Part shown: positions 11,198 to 23,689 of the stretch, piece by piece
Position numbering within the stretch: the first letter of the stretch is position 1
How the letters are laid out: each line of letters opens with the position of its first letter
Origin: Pseudoscleropodium purum
Lineage: Eukaryota > Streptophyta > Bryopsida > Hypnales > Brachytheciaceae
NCBI GenBank assembly: GCA_963969395.1
Contig: OZ017799.1
Coordinates: 15,874,501-15,938,500 of the forward strand
Direction of reading: 5' to 3'
DNA length: 64,000 bases
The notes under the pieces: generated by a model
Told to the model about the DNA's origin: nothing
The model's input: only the letters and a program-made list of their open reading frames with translations
Database searches by the model: none
Position numbers and translations under genes: made by a program

Positions 11198-14164
11198 CAT
11201 GTCTGTGAATTGTTAGCATTTGGATTGATAAACTATGCAACATGTCCATGAGTTTCAAAAGTAAGACAAGAATTGGTTGCCATTCCCATCAGCCTATAAC
11301 ACTTGCAACATGCATATGAAAAAGGTGCTATTGTAAAATTTTGCATGTTTATTAGAAATGGCATTATAGCCACGTACTCCCAATCTACATACACATACCC
11401 AATTGAATGTAAAAAAAATTGTTGTGACAAGGCATCAAAGATTGTGGCACCTCACGTTACAACTACAAACTATTGTGAATCTAATTTACTTGCATGAATC
11501 TAATTTACTTGTGGAGCTATCAATGCTAAGCATTCCCTACTTATTCAAGTGCATTTGGAGCCTCTCCTAGGAACTTACAAAATCCTACCACTCCATTCTC
11601 ATAGGTGTGAATCCTACATCCTATTGTTATGTTATTTTTTTGTTGTTTATGAGATCAAATTATGGGACAAATGTCTTATTTACTATTGTGGTAGTCAACT
11701 TCCTATCATGTAGAAGATATTTTTGATTGAAATCCTAAACCATTATTGCATTAAATGATTCATTGTAGAATTTTGTTTTTGTTTCAATTTGTTTCTAATT
11801 TATGGTGTGTTTGGTTTTAATCAAATTGTGCAAGAGGTTAGAATGGAAGTGCAAGTTGGAGATTGCATAATGTTGTTTGTTGTGTACTTGAGTGGAATGT
11901 TAGATTTTCTTCTAGAGCTCATTTTGGATTGTGATGGAGTTTTTATTATTTTTTCATTCAAGTTATGTGAAGAGAGAGGTGATATTTCAAAAAAGGATTG
12001 TAGAGCATATCTTAAGCCATGATATATCATCCTTCTAGTTGATCATTGGAGGTTACTACGAGAAATAGCAAGGTCCCCAAATGAGGAAATCTTATTTTAT
12101 TGTGTCAAGTTTCTACTCAAGCAAGAATCATGAGATCTGTATCAAGTGTCTTGAAGAGGTTATTAAAGGCCATTGTTGATGGTCATGATTTGCATTTGTG
12201 TTCTTCATTGTAGGTTTTTGCATGTGCTAATAGAAGATTTTCATGGACTTTGGAATGGTTGTTAAGGAATGAAGAAGATTGCTAGATTTTATGGAGTTTT
12301 CCTTGTGTATAATCCAAAATTAATGTTCATATGTGTCAAATTTTGCTTGATGGCTAATGGAATTGATGCAATCAACTTGATTAGTAGTCTAAATTTGTGT
12401 GATGATCTCAACTTTTTCTATCCCAATCTTGTATACAAGAAATCTATTATCTCTTAAGTATGGGCATTTTTGAAGAGGAAACTATAGGAGGATAAGTGCA
12501 CCACATATTAAGATTTGTCAATGTATTTGTGAAGGTCATGGAACAAATTTAATAAAACAAACCATTAAAAAGCTTCTAAAAATGTTATTTTAGGATACAA
12601 TATTGAGTTAGCTATTATTTGGATTTAAAAAAAGGCTTGCTTTGGTAGTTGACATCACAAAATTACATGTGGATTAGGGAAGGTGAATCTTGCAAGTACA
12701 AGAATGCTTTGATACTTTCTTAGCATTGTCATGACAAAGAAGATCTCTAATATATGATTTGAATTCTTATAAACATGGTTGCAACTACCCAATATTGTTA
12801 CTATAGAGGGGTGATTTTAGAAAGAGGACCAAAAGACTACAACAAATATGCATCACCTCAAAGGTTAAATTCAATAGCATAGTGGCCTAGCATGGGGGGT
12901 AGTTTTTTACATTACAAACTCACTATGCAAGCTATTTTGGACGACAAATACTTTGGCTTGTAGACCCACAAAAAGGTCTCATTTTCAATATCATTAACAA
13001 ACTAAAATTGAAGATGTCACGACCCTATACATAAGGCAAATGACAAAGGTCATGTCGTCTTATGAATTACAAAGTTGATGTTTTAGGTCAAAATTCTTAT
13101 AGTATGAATAGAAGTTGTGCAATTCTTACGCAATAATATATAGTGGTCAATCCTAGAAAGAGGTCACAAGTCCATTGTTACCTTATATTGAAGATGGTTA
13201 GACTTGGAATGTCTTAATTTTGTCATCTACTTAGTTATGGAAGTAGGCAAAACTTCTTGTGAGGATGTTCATGGTTAATATAATAAGTTTTAGATTAAAA
13301 AAATTCTTCAAATAATGGAAAAAATTTATTTCATGGTTGGCAATTTTGGCATTGAAAATTGTAGACTTTGTTTTTTTAGTGATATATATCAAAAAATATT
13401 TCTAAAAATAAAAATAGAATATTTGACAAATCTTCACATAATGAATGAATTCAACAAAAAAAATGCTAATATTTGGACAATATTGATTAATTTTGATGAA
13501 TGTACATGCATTTAAATGAACAAATGACAATTCATTCATATTCTATAAATTCATAATTGAATATAGATTCATCATTTCAATAAAGATTTTTAATTATATT
13601 TCATTGAGAATTGGAAAAAAAATCATGGATGGCAAGCCTAGAGCTCTAACATTCTTTCAATTGAACACAATTCAATCTTATAAGTCCTTTTGGGTTATTT
13701 TAAGTTATCTTACATTTGATTCTTCTCTATCTTCTTGACTACAATATTATCTCTATCATTTAGGAGAAGTCATAGTAGGAATGATAGATTCTCCAAACTC
13801 ACTAAATGAAACCACATAGAGAGCTTATATTGGGTCACTAATTAAAAGAAATTTATCACGAATTCATTGAAACTTTTTGTCTCCAATTCCATACTAGTGA
13901 AGCCTATTTGCAAAGACTAAGTGTTAAAAATACAATTTGATTGTAGTTAACACAATTTACAATCTACATTTTTTTGGACTCTTCTAGTTGTTTCAATAAA
14001 TAAATACCTTATTTTTGGTCTTTGCATGTAAATAGATTATGTCCAACTAAGATAGTAGTTTATAACAACAATATAAAAAATTAAAATTAAATTAAAATTA
14101 AAAATTAAAAAATATATATAGCAACAACCCAAAGGTCAATTCAATATCAAAATTGACACTTTAT
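11198..14164. other. Spacer inside the 13 kb inverted-repeat segment, no gene recognised
   Basis: About 3 kb of AT-rich sequence. Short frames exist, for example 77 codons at 11,789-12,022 and 62 codons at 12,269-12,457, but none resembles a known family and neighbouring frames are broken. If the inverted arms mark a large transposon, a decayed coding part would be expected here, but I cannot recognise one. Confidence 0.5.
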
Positions 14165-15027
14165 ATGCCTTAACCTCAAGGAGGTCACTCCCTCTTAAAA
14201 ATGCGCTAGCCTATGATAATGTCTTATTTTATGTGAGACTACTTACTTAATAGAATGAATTATAATATTTGATATTTTCTTAAATAATGATAAATGTTAG
14301 TATTTTGGGGCACCCTATTGGACTATTGGTATTTATAGTTTCTCGTTTAGGTTCTTTAAATGTATCCCATATTACTTTTAAGTAATTTTTTGCACATGCC
14401 TTGGAATAGTCAAAGTGCATAGCAAGTCTATTAGTGTTGCTTAAAACACATGTGCAAAAGAAAGAAACAAGAAAAGAAAAGCAAACATGATGAATGCTAC
14501 AAAAGAACAAATCAAATACTAAGTAAAAACTAGGTATATGTTTAATAACACATTTTAGAAGCCACAATTTCATACAAGGTCACTATATTTTTCCTCTTGC
14601 GCTTTCTCAACACCAATTCAATCCAATAATTGAACCCCTAAACTTTGGATTCTACACATAGGATATGGAATACTTTATTATTTACATATACTATAGTGAA
14701 GTTGAGGCTATTTGTGAAGAATTGTGTCTAAAATGGAAAAGCAAATTTCTTAGCTCCATTCATAATTTTAGAACCTCTATATATAATATATATACTCCTC
14801 TTTTTTTTTTTAGTATTCCCTTTTGTATATGCTATTTTACATGTACTATTCACATAATTCTATGGTATTATACATTATCTTATATTATATATAATCATGT
14901 TTCACACTTTTAAAGCATCCTATAATGTATATAATTTGTTTACAAAATTTACATAGAATGAATATATTAGACCTTATATTTTATCACATGTAGTTCCTAC
15001 GTTTTTTAATAATGCCTTCCCCAAGAC
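14165..15027 (-). repeat. Right arm of a large inverted repeat
   Basis: This is the inverted partner of 1,915-2,767, with the same 97-codon frame on the minus strand (14,573-14,280) differing at one residue (Asn instead of Asp). At the outer end the reverse complement reads GGAAGGCATTATTAAAAAAC, against GGAGGGCACTGTCAAAAAAC in the left arm. These differences are again mostly C/T or G/A. Confidence 0.85.
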
Positions 15028-15853
15028 CTTAACTTGGAGATTGGAAAAATGAACTCCTAGTATTATTAGAAAAATTCATAAAGGTATAACACAATCAATT
15101 CAATAGAATAAGACATAAATAGGATATGCAAATGAAAACTAATAAATATGAATTTGAAAAAATCAATAATGCTCAACTTGCCTTGTAGTATAGTTATTCA
15201 ACAAAAAATATAAATAGTTGTGTCATTAGCCAATCAATCAAGTTACTTTGTTGATCAAAGATTAGGCTTTCTATAGAAATAGCAAATATTTGACACTTCT
15301 ACCATAATAATACTCATATGTGATGACATACCCTTGTGCACATTTCAATTAAGATAATTGTAGATGCCAAAATGTGATCCCTTTTGTGGAGAATAGGAAA
15401 ACAGGATGTGGTGCAAACTAAATTTGAGCTTTATAATTAGTTTTGTCTTGTGACGAAATTGAACAAATTCAAGACCTATGTCTTAAGAATATTTTTAATT
15501 GTTTGGCTAGTCATTTGGTTGGTCTACAAAGCCAATATTTGTTCTAAGCTAGGCCAATACCTAATTTAATTTGTTGCCCAATGGTGTCACCTATGAAATA
15601 TTTCCATTACCACAATCTTAGCAATCCTTTAGCATCATAATGCACTTGGAGAGGGGACATGTTAATGTGTTGTTTATAATAGGGCTATCTATGCTACACC
15701 AATTTAGTCCAACAAACTTTGAAAAATTACAAAAAATTCATTTCTTGTCAAACTCTCTTTATCAATCTCTAAAAACCCTATAAGTTGACAAATAGCTTCT
15801 CTAAGGTACTTACTTAGATAACAAATTTTCTTGGTAATAGGCATAATAACCTT
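15028..15853. other. AT-rich spacer, no gene seen
   Basis: No recognisable gene, RNA or element border in this stretch. Confidence 0.5.
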
Positions 15854-16756
15854 AACCCCTATACAACTAAATTGTATTTAAGGGCATCATAGCAATTTTG
15901 GGTAGCTCACTTCAAATGAAATGTTTATTTTATTTTACTGAAATTTTCACACAAAATGTGCCCAAGGAGTAGCATTTATGCCCTAATTTTTTTTAATAAT
16001 TTTTGACGTCATCGTTAAAAAGTTATTGCAAAATACATCTTTTTTATTGATATGAAAAATCCCTATTTAAAGAAATAAAAATTTAAAGTTGGTTTTCTAG
16101 ATTTATATATACATAGAAAGCTTTGAATCATTCCATTTTGATTAATGAGACGAAAGTTATGACGAGCTTTAGTTTGTGGGCAGTTATGGATTATAGACTC
16201 TAAAATAAGTTTTCAATTCCTTTATTCAACTCAATTTTCAATATTTAGAAAAAACACATAAGATGTAGATTGTTTATTATAATATTACAACCATTGGAAT
16301 TGGCATTTTTCAATTCAATAACAAAATTCTTCACAATTTAGTATTTTGTATCATTCTCTATTTCTTTATACTTATTATTTTTTTCTATATGTTGTACAAT
16401 TCCAAATTATCTAAATTTTTCCAAGAATATAGCCAACCTACCTTGAAGAACTAATCCAAAGAGTAACCACCATTTTGAAGATTTTTCCATACAAGTGTGA
16501 CCTTGTGAAGTATAGCTGCCTAATTTTTTGCAATGCCCCAAAAAATAATTTTTCTCGATTCAAACACTAATATCTTGCAATCTACATAAAGGAAATTTCT
16601 AAATTTTTTTGCACATCTTCTCAAATCATTGTACTACAAGATCCTTTGGTTACATGTGTCCAAAAATGTTTTTTTCCCTAAAATTTGGTACTTGTACTAA
16701 ATATGGCAGTTTGAGAGTGTTTTTGGTGAAAACATAGTCATGAACCTTCAAAAGTT
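15854..16756 (+). mobile_element. 0.9-kb TIR element, copy 5
   Basis: The left terminus is AACCCCTATACAAC; the right terminus has decayed to GAACCTTCAAAAGTTAAT but follows the family phrase AAAACATAGTC. The interior carries TTACAACCATTGGAATTGGC near 16,285 and the family phrase for a Cys-poor AT-rich core. The length of 903 bp agrees with the other copies. Confidence 0.65.
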
Positions 16757-18801
16757 AATGCCATTGGCACATAACTCTCAAGCAAATTCCAAATTATGAG
16801 GTAGGCACTTCCCCATTGGTCACTTAGTCACTCCCCCTATTATAATATCCCTATAGAATTGTATACATGATTTTGTCAAAAAAATTATCTTCAAAGCAAT
16901 TTTTTCTTTTTTTAGTTTTTGAAAAAAGTGTTAGGATGGCATTCATTTAAAATTTAGTGAAGCACTATATTTCTACATTCATCCATCTTTTGGACCAAAA
17001 AACACTTTCCAATTGTACATATGCACTTCTTCATCCAAATAAGGCGACTTCATCCTCATTTTAAATAGAAATGAAAAAAGACTACTTATTCAACGAAAAA
17101 TAGAAATTTATTTAGAAATGGTGCAATCTGGCCCCCATGGTGCCAGAAAAAAAACCAGGTTGCTTCCAAGCGGTCGGTTCTGGAATCTAATAATTGCATT
17201 TTGTGAAGCAGGGGAATTTTGAAATGCTGTCAATACTGTGTCACAGGGACTGGACGGAGAAAGGGTAGCCGTTGCATTAAATCAATTCCATTTCCTAGAT
17301 TTCAAGACCAGGAGGACTGATAATTTCTATGTCACTGGTTGCTTCTGTTGGCCCCCAGAGAAACTGCTGAAATTTTTTATTTGCCACGCATGATACAATT
17401 TGCAAATTTTGAATTCATGTTTGCAATTGGAGGGCCCAAATTAGCAAGGAGGGATGTAGAAGATAAATTAATCAAGCACAAAATAGGGGGGCTTTTTTTT
17501 TTTATGTATCCCTAGGATGACTTTGGGGGGACCAACAAGGGTGGTGGTTCACGCTCTGTTCAAGAGCATTATTGTCCCTGGTGGTCAAAGTCAACACTTG
17601 CTATCAAATAATTATTTAAAGTTGGAAAATATGACTCAGCGAATGTACAATTTTTAAAATAATAATAATTTTCCTTAAATTATAGCATCTATTTTTAGAA
17701 ATATTTTTTGTTGATCCTAATTACTGGGTATGGTATTAGAGTTGTAATGTAACTAACTTCACTAAAAAACATACTTAGTATCATGTGTCATGTATGTAAT
17801 CTTACAAGTGATTCTTGTTGACAATATTTAAAATCATGATAAAAAAATATTAACAAAAACTAGCTACGATACTTGACATTTAGTATCAAAGATACGAAAT
17901 ATAGTTTTTAATGTAGTAATTATACTCAAGGGAACGACTCGAGATATTACTCATCACACTTTGGGGATGGGAGGGAAGAGATGATCTCCGCTTGTAGTAG
18001 AGGCAAGTTCTCCTAAGTATAAAATGTAAAATTTTGCTCCATGTATTTTTTGTCCTCTCCGAACTAGTTTGGGATCATTAGTTCTATTTATGAATTCAAA
18101 TTTTTCAAATTTGATCATTAGTGGCAAATAATGAGTTCCAACAATTTCTCTACAAGACTAATAAAGTATAGATAGTAGTATTGATCCTAAATTCATAAAA
18201 AGATTAACAAATTGTAGAAGGGTCTTTTTTAACTTGAAAATAGTTCAAGTATCTAGAAAGAATGTTCTTCCCAAGGATGAGATAGGCTTAATGTTACTTC
18301 CCTAATTCATATAAGGATAATTTTCCCTATAATATTGAATCTCCAACAATAATTTGGTGAGCCATGCTATATGGCATACAATGTTATGTGAATTGTGGCC
18401 ACATGAAAAATACAAATTAACCAACCACAAAATAAGGATAAATATTCATTTACTCTCAAAGTTGAAATTTGGATTTTTTTCATCTTCTAAAATGACAACT
18501 ATGGAATGATGCCCTTTTTTTTTTAAAGTTTTGAATGGAAAATTTTAAAAATCTGAAAATATGGGGAGAATTGATAGTAGAAAGACAACAATTAGGTGGA
18601 GCTAGGGATGGTGTAACTATATGGACTTTTAGGAAGTTTGTTAATTTCAATATTTTATACCCTCCAAGATAGCCCATTTTTTGAAATGTTTTGGTAGGTG
18701 TTTTTGAAAGGATAGTAGGAGATAAAACTAAAACAATATTTAACATAAGACTAAAATGTACAATTTCTTCTTGTAAAAACTCCTATAAAAACAATTATAC
18801 A
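16757..18801. other. Spacer with minor repeats, no gene seen
   Basis: AT-rich sequence with a somewhat more GC-rich patch at 17,120-17,460. On the minus strand of that patch (about 17,388-17,445) is a short block containing ATGAATTCAAAATTTGC that recurs at 23,880 and 52,365. A 88-codon minus-strand frame at 18,480-18,746 has no family resemblance. Confidence 0.5.
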
Positions 18802-19087
18802 CATTAGAAGATTTTGGGGGGTCTAGAAGTCTGTTTCGGGCCTGTTCCTCCGTAGCTGTTCCTCACAGCGAGGGGAACGATCCGCTATAAAAAAAAAACT
18901 CATTAAAAAATAAATAAATTTAGTCTCCAAATGAAAAAAAAGAAATTAATAATAATAATAAAATAAAAATTTGGTCAATGACGTGGCAGGGTCTCGGCCA
19001 CGTCAGACTGCTGCACCAAACCTGTTTCCTGCGTTCGTAGGCTGTGATAACTTGCAGGCATCCAGAGGCCCCAAAAATCTTCTAATG
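18802..19087. mobile_element. Miniature inverted-repeat element, CATTAGA family, copy 2
   Basis: The left end reads CATTAGAAGATTTTGGGGGG; the reverse complement of the right end reads CATTAGAAGATTTTTGGGGC. The element is 286 bp and non-coding. Its interior has an A-rich run followed by TGACGTGGCA and then GGCCACGTCA, an internal inverted repeat with ACGT cores at about 18,978-19,005. The ends are the best preserved of the four copies. Confidence 0.8.
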
Positions 19088-19119
19088 TGTTACAATTTTG
19101 AATCCACTACACAAGGAAC

Positions 19120-20054
19120 AACCCTTAATCCACAAAGAACCAACATGTGGTTTTTTCTTTGCAACATAGCAATTTTGGATAGGTTGTTGTGAACGAGGAT
19201 TTGCATATTTTAGGCTGAAATTTTTAAAGAAAGTATGTATAGGGAAAATATTTCATATACACTAAATTTCATGACATTTGGAAATATGTATAAAAAGTTA
19301 TGGCCTAATATGTTACTTTTTTTTTAAATGGACAGTCTAGGTAGATAAGTAAAAATCATTTTTTTCAAAAAGGAAAATTTGAAATTGGTTTCTAGATTTA
19401 TATATACATACAAAGTTTTGAATCATTTAATTTGAACAACAAGATGAAAGTTATGACATGAGTTTTTGTTTGCGGGCAATTATAGATTTGCTTCTCTAAA
19501 ATAAACTTTGAAGTCTATTGTTTAACTCAATTTTTAATATTTTTTGAAAAAAAAATCATAGGATGTAGATTGTTTATTACAAGACTGCAATCATTGGGAT
19601 TGGCATTTTTCAATCCCAAAACTAAATTCTTAACAATTTTGTATTTTGAATCATTCTCTACTTCTTTTTGCTTACTATTTTTTTCCTATATGTTGAATGT
19701 ACAATTCCAAATGATATGAGAATTTTCAACCATGTAACCAACTTGTCTAGGAAAATGGATCCAAGGAGCACCGCCATTTTGGACATTTTTTCATAGAAAA
19801 GTGAACTTGTGAAGTATAGTTGCCATGTTTTTTGTAGGGCCCAAAAAATGATTTCAGTAAATTTGAATGCTTATGTCTTGAAATATTCGCGGTGGAAATT
19901 CCTGAAAATTTTAGCACATATTTCAAGTCAACATACTACAAGTTCCTATGGTTCTATGTGTCAAAAAAAGTTTTTTCAAAAGTTTGATACTTGTACTAAA
20001 AACAACAATTTCTAGGCATTTTTGGAGAAAACATAATCATAGAACTTTAGGTAG
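19120..20054 (+). mobile_element. 0.9-kb TIR element, copy 6
   Basis: The left terminus has decayed to AACCCTTAATCC and the right terminus to AACTTTAGGTAGG. The family interior is clear: GTAGATTGTTTATTACAAG near 19,565, then a phrase with CATTGGGATTGGCATTTTTC. The length of about 935 bp fits the family. It begins only 33 bp after the end of the adjacent miniature element. Confidence 0.65.
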
Positions 20055-21028
20055 GAGTATCTTAATGTAACACTAGTCATTTATGAACCCCTAAAAAACG
20101 CCCTAAAGCAAGGCAAGGTTGTGGGCAAAGTAGGTAGATGTGTTTTGTAAAGGTAGTCATAGTCAAGGAAGTGAGGTTTGCATTGGTCAATTTCCAACGC
20201 ATGATACAAGCTTACGGTTTATTGCTTTTGGGTGTTTAGTCTATGACCACTTTTGTATCAATCTATGGTTCACAATAGGTGCATCTACGAAGTTACTTCA
20301 AGAAATTTGTATTATATTCATGCAAAGTTGAAAAAATATGCAATCAAATTTGTTGATTTCCTAATCCAATTCCTATCGAGAGCACATCATTTATTTCTAT
20401 ACACACCTTTCAAATCAACAAATCCACAACAAGTGTCTCATTTAGGTACATCTACCTTAAAAGGATTTAGCCCCCCAAATGACCACTAAAGTAATCACCA
20501 AAACTGCTCTGATTATTGATCAATAGGTGCATTCTTTGTTTCCACAATGAGCTATGAAGTCATCCATTGACCGCTCTTTGGCCTTGGCATCCTTCAATGG
20601 TTAAGTTTGTGAAGTGTAAGAATTTTTGACATTAAATTTTTTTTTAAGTTAAGTATGTAAGCATCAGTGCCAGATAGTAAGTTTGCTGAATCACATGGTA
20701 TGGTAAAGGATGTCTCACGTGCATGGGGTGGGGCTGAAGGCCACAGGCCCCCTGTGTGGGTCACTGGCCGTCTGGCCACATGCAATGTGCTTGCGCCGCT
20801 TGATGCGAGGTAAAGGTGAGCTTATATGATCACTGGCAGCACTGTTGTACTTATTAAGTTAGAGTTGATGTTTTTTTTCCTAATTCATAACTTAACCCCT
20901 CATCGCTGAAGGGGGACCAAAAGTGTTCTCATATAAGGTGGAACTACCCAATACCACCATTTACCCAATTCTGCCACCTACAAGTTCTTCCCATTTTCGT
21001 CACTGGCCCATTTATTACCACAATCTTA
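20055..21028. other. Spacer with a GC-rich patch, no gene recognised
   Basis: Mostly AT-rich, with a GC-rich island at about 20,690-20,820 (GGGGCTGAAGGCCACAGGCC and flanks). Short frames of 60-78 codons cross it on both strands but show no family features. The origin of the GC-rich patch is unknown. Confidence 0.45.
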
Positions 21029-21381
21029 GGGGTGCTTCACACATAAGCTGAAGGTTGAGAGTCTGTCGGCTTCCACTAATCAAATTTTAGAAAATCCCAA
21101 CATTGGCCTCTCGACCTTTTATACAAGGCGGCACAATCCAAAGTCCGTTGCCCTCCAAATTGCCTACATGGCAGCCTAGCTCCTACGTGGCGATGGCCTC
21201 GTGATGGACTCTTGACCAAAGTTTGGGTTGTCACTTCGTAGCGGCCCAAACTCTAGTCGAAAGTTCGTCAAATTTTACCATTTATTACCATTTATTGCTC
21301 ATTTCTTTGGACTCTCGCCCAAAGTTTGGCTGTGAACTCCCATGGCCTCTCAACTTGGTCGACCCATGAATGAAACGCCCC
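21029..21381 (+). mobile_element. Tourist-like (PIF/Harbinger) miniature element, copy 1
   Basis: The element starts GGGGTGCTTCACACA and ends TGAAACGCCCC, and is flanked on both sides by TTA (21,026-21,028 and 21,382-21,384). A TTA target duplication and a G-rich terminal inverted repeat are typical of Tourist elements moved by PIF/Harbinger transposases. Its 353 bp are a diverged inverted copy of 59,450-59,792. In the middle lies an imperfect palindrome built on ACCAAAGTTTGGGT. It encodes no protein. Confidence 0.85.
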
Positions 21382-21384
21382 TTA

Positions 21385-22579
21385 CTAATCTATTATTATG
21401 ATGGCAATGCACTAGGGAGCAAACACATTAGCCCATGCTTCAACAATGGTTTAATCATGCTTCAACAAGGGTCTACACACAGTTTTACATTTCAACTTTG
21501 AAAAATCACAAAAAATTCAATTCTTGCTAGAATGTCTTCATTCTTTTTGCAATTGACTTCTCTCAAACAATTCAATCTTTGAAAAAATATGAGAGCTGAT
21601 AAATAGCTTCTCCAAAGTACTTAGATTGCAAATCAATATGGTAATGGGTAGTTCTACATTAGTTTCAAGTTCAATTCAAAGTGTTGTAACTTTTGCATCC
21701 AATGTCCACATTTAATAAAACTTATTGAAAAATTTGTGCTCTTTCATCTAGTTTGTGGGGTAAGATTTTCAAATCGATCCAAGATGTATTGATTAATTGA
21801 AAGCCAATAAAAATTCGCAGGTTCAATTTGAATCCACCAAACTATATTTGAGGGTTGCAATTTAGGGAGGTTGTATCTCCTTCATCCAATGTTTGTTTTC
21901 AATAAAATTTATTGGATTGTATTTCCCTTTTTAGTCTAGTTATTGTGGTAAAATTTTCATGTCAATCCAAGTTTCTTTGAATGTTTGGGAGCAATTCAAA
22001 GTTTCAAAATCCTGACATTTTTTTAATTATAGTGAACTTTAGTGGCTTGTTTTGTCTCCATTCAATGTCCATTTCCAATCATTTAAAAAAAGAAGTTGTG
22101 CATACTAGTCTAGTTTGTGTGGCTAAAATTTCATATCAATCCAAGAAGCTATGAGTGACTGAAAATCATTTTAGTAGAAGGAGGTTCAACCTCATATGTG
22201 CTTACTACAACTTTTCTTGCCTATTTTTTGACATTTGCAAGCCATTTTGCAAACACATTGAATCAATTGAATGATATTTTTTTTTCATCAATGTATTTAT
22301 ATGTTGGTTTTGAATCACTTTATAGTTTCAAGTTTTTTCATTTGAGTAGGTTTAGGAATCGAATTTCACCTCCAAGTGTGTTTCTAGAAAAATTTCAGTA
22401 TCTTTTTTCAACACTAAATGTGGTCAAATGACTCCAAATTTGATTCACATCATCTACAATATGTTCACTAGAAGATTGTATAGTTGATATTTCTATAACT
22501 TATTTACATTTACATCTATATCACTTCAAAAGCAATGATGTTTTTGAACCTAAGGGGGACTTCAACGATGAGGGATTAA
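21385..22579. other. AT-rich spacer, no gene seen
   Basis: The interval has phrases that recur loosely every 200 bp or so, such as CATCCAATGTCCACATT near 21,697, CATCCAATGTTTG near 21,881 and CATTCAATGTCCATTTCC near 22,058, followed by 'CAATCCAAG'-type phrases. This suggests a decayed tandem duplication of about 190 bp. No gene is recognisable. Confidence 0.5.
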
Positions 22580-22702
22580 AGTATGTTTGCACTTGGCGTT
22601 AAAGAGTGTTGTTGTTGAGAGTTTTAGGAATGAAATTCAACCTACTTTTGAACCATATTCAGATTTGCAAACATCACTTGTAACACCAAGTGCAAACATA
22701 CT
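22580..22702. repeat. 22-bp inverted repeat around a 79-bp loop
   Basis: The arms are 22,580-22,601 and 22,681-22,702 and pair at 21 of 22 positions (core GTATGTTTGCACTTGG). The 79-bp interior shows nothing else recognisable. It may be a miniature transposon remnant or a transcribed hairpin. Confidence 0.8.
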
Positions 22703-22934
22703 CTAAGTTAAGTTGCATTCAAGTTTCCAATATTTTTGAATTGGTTGCTAAGAAGATCACACTGCAGCAACAATATGTAAGCTAAACCCTTAACTTACAC
22801 TCATGTTGGGTGTAATGACCTGGCAAGAGCTCGATTTACACAAAGGAAATGTTGGATTCACAATTTTTTAGTATGTTGCTTGATTCAAAGGATGCATTGT
22901 TCCTTTTCCAAAGCTCCAAAGTCACTATTCATTA

Positions 22935-23689
22935 AGAGCATCCCCACCCCCACTTAGCATAGGGGGTGGGAGTCAAAACAACCCCCATTGTGATATTGGG
23001 TACTTTTTCAATGCACTAGGCGTGCCATATTTTTGTTTGAGTACCTCAATTCGGTGTGGGTGGGGAGATTTTTTATTGAGCCTAAAATTGACCAATTTTT
23101 GTGTATGGGTGTGGTAAAGGAGTGGTTTGAGAGCACATGGGCTAGTTCAAATCAAGAGCAACTCAAATTTGAATTTCACTTTAATAAAGTCATTACAAAT
23201 TGGGAGAAATTCCACTATTGAAATGTTCAAGTTCAAATACACATTTTTTTTTGGAGGGGGGCAATTCATTGGGTACTCTATAGTCACCGAGCTTACTATT
23301 GTCATTTTGACATGTGGATTTAACACTACAAGAAAAGGGGTGCTTTAAGTGAGTTTTTAAGTAATGACCTTTAAAGAAAATTTTACTAGAAATACATGTA
23401 AAACATGCTTTCTCTTATAGTGTAACTCCCCCATGGTGGCAATATTCTAACTACTCTTCTAAGATTGGACTATGTAACAACAAAATAGAGTGATGACAAG
23501 ATGCTTCTTCTTGCCATCCACACTTCAAGTGCAAATGCCCAAGCACAACACAATTCTATATGCAACATGGTTTTTGAGGAGCCCACTTTGCAATTAAGTA
23601 ATGACAAGTTTGCGGTGGTGTACAAATTAAAGCCTAAGCTGCTATAGACCAAGTTGAGCCCCTTCATAGTGAAAGAGTGGAGATGCTCT
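22935..23689. mobile_element. Inverted-repeat element with AGAGCATCCCCAC ends
   Basis: The left end reads AGAGCATCCCCAC and the reverse complement of the right end reads AGAGCATCTCCAC, 755 bp apart. Ends of the GAGCATCTCCA type are common in plant non-autonomous DNA elements. TTA precedes the left end and TAG follows the right end, so a TTA target duplication is possible but not exact. A 99-bp CACTA-type element is inserted within it at 23,324-23,422. The short frames inside resemble no transposase. Confidence 0.55.
23324..23422. mobile_element. CACTA-type miniature element (99 bp)
   Basis: The left end is CACTACAAGAAAAG, the classic plant CACTA (En/Spm) terminus. The reverse complement of the right end is CACTATAAGAGAAAG. 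The element is flanked on both sides by TAA (23,321-23,323 and 23,423-23,425), matching the 3-bp target duplication of this superfamily. It has no coding capacity and must have been moved by a transposase supplied elsewhere. It sits inside the element at 22,935-23,689, so it arrived later. Confidence 0.9.
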
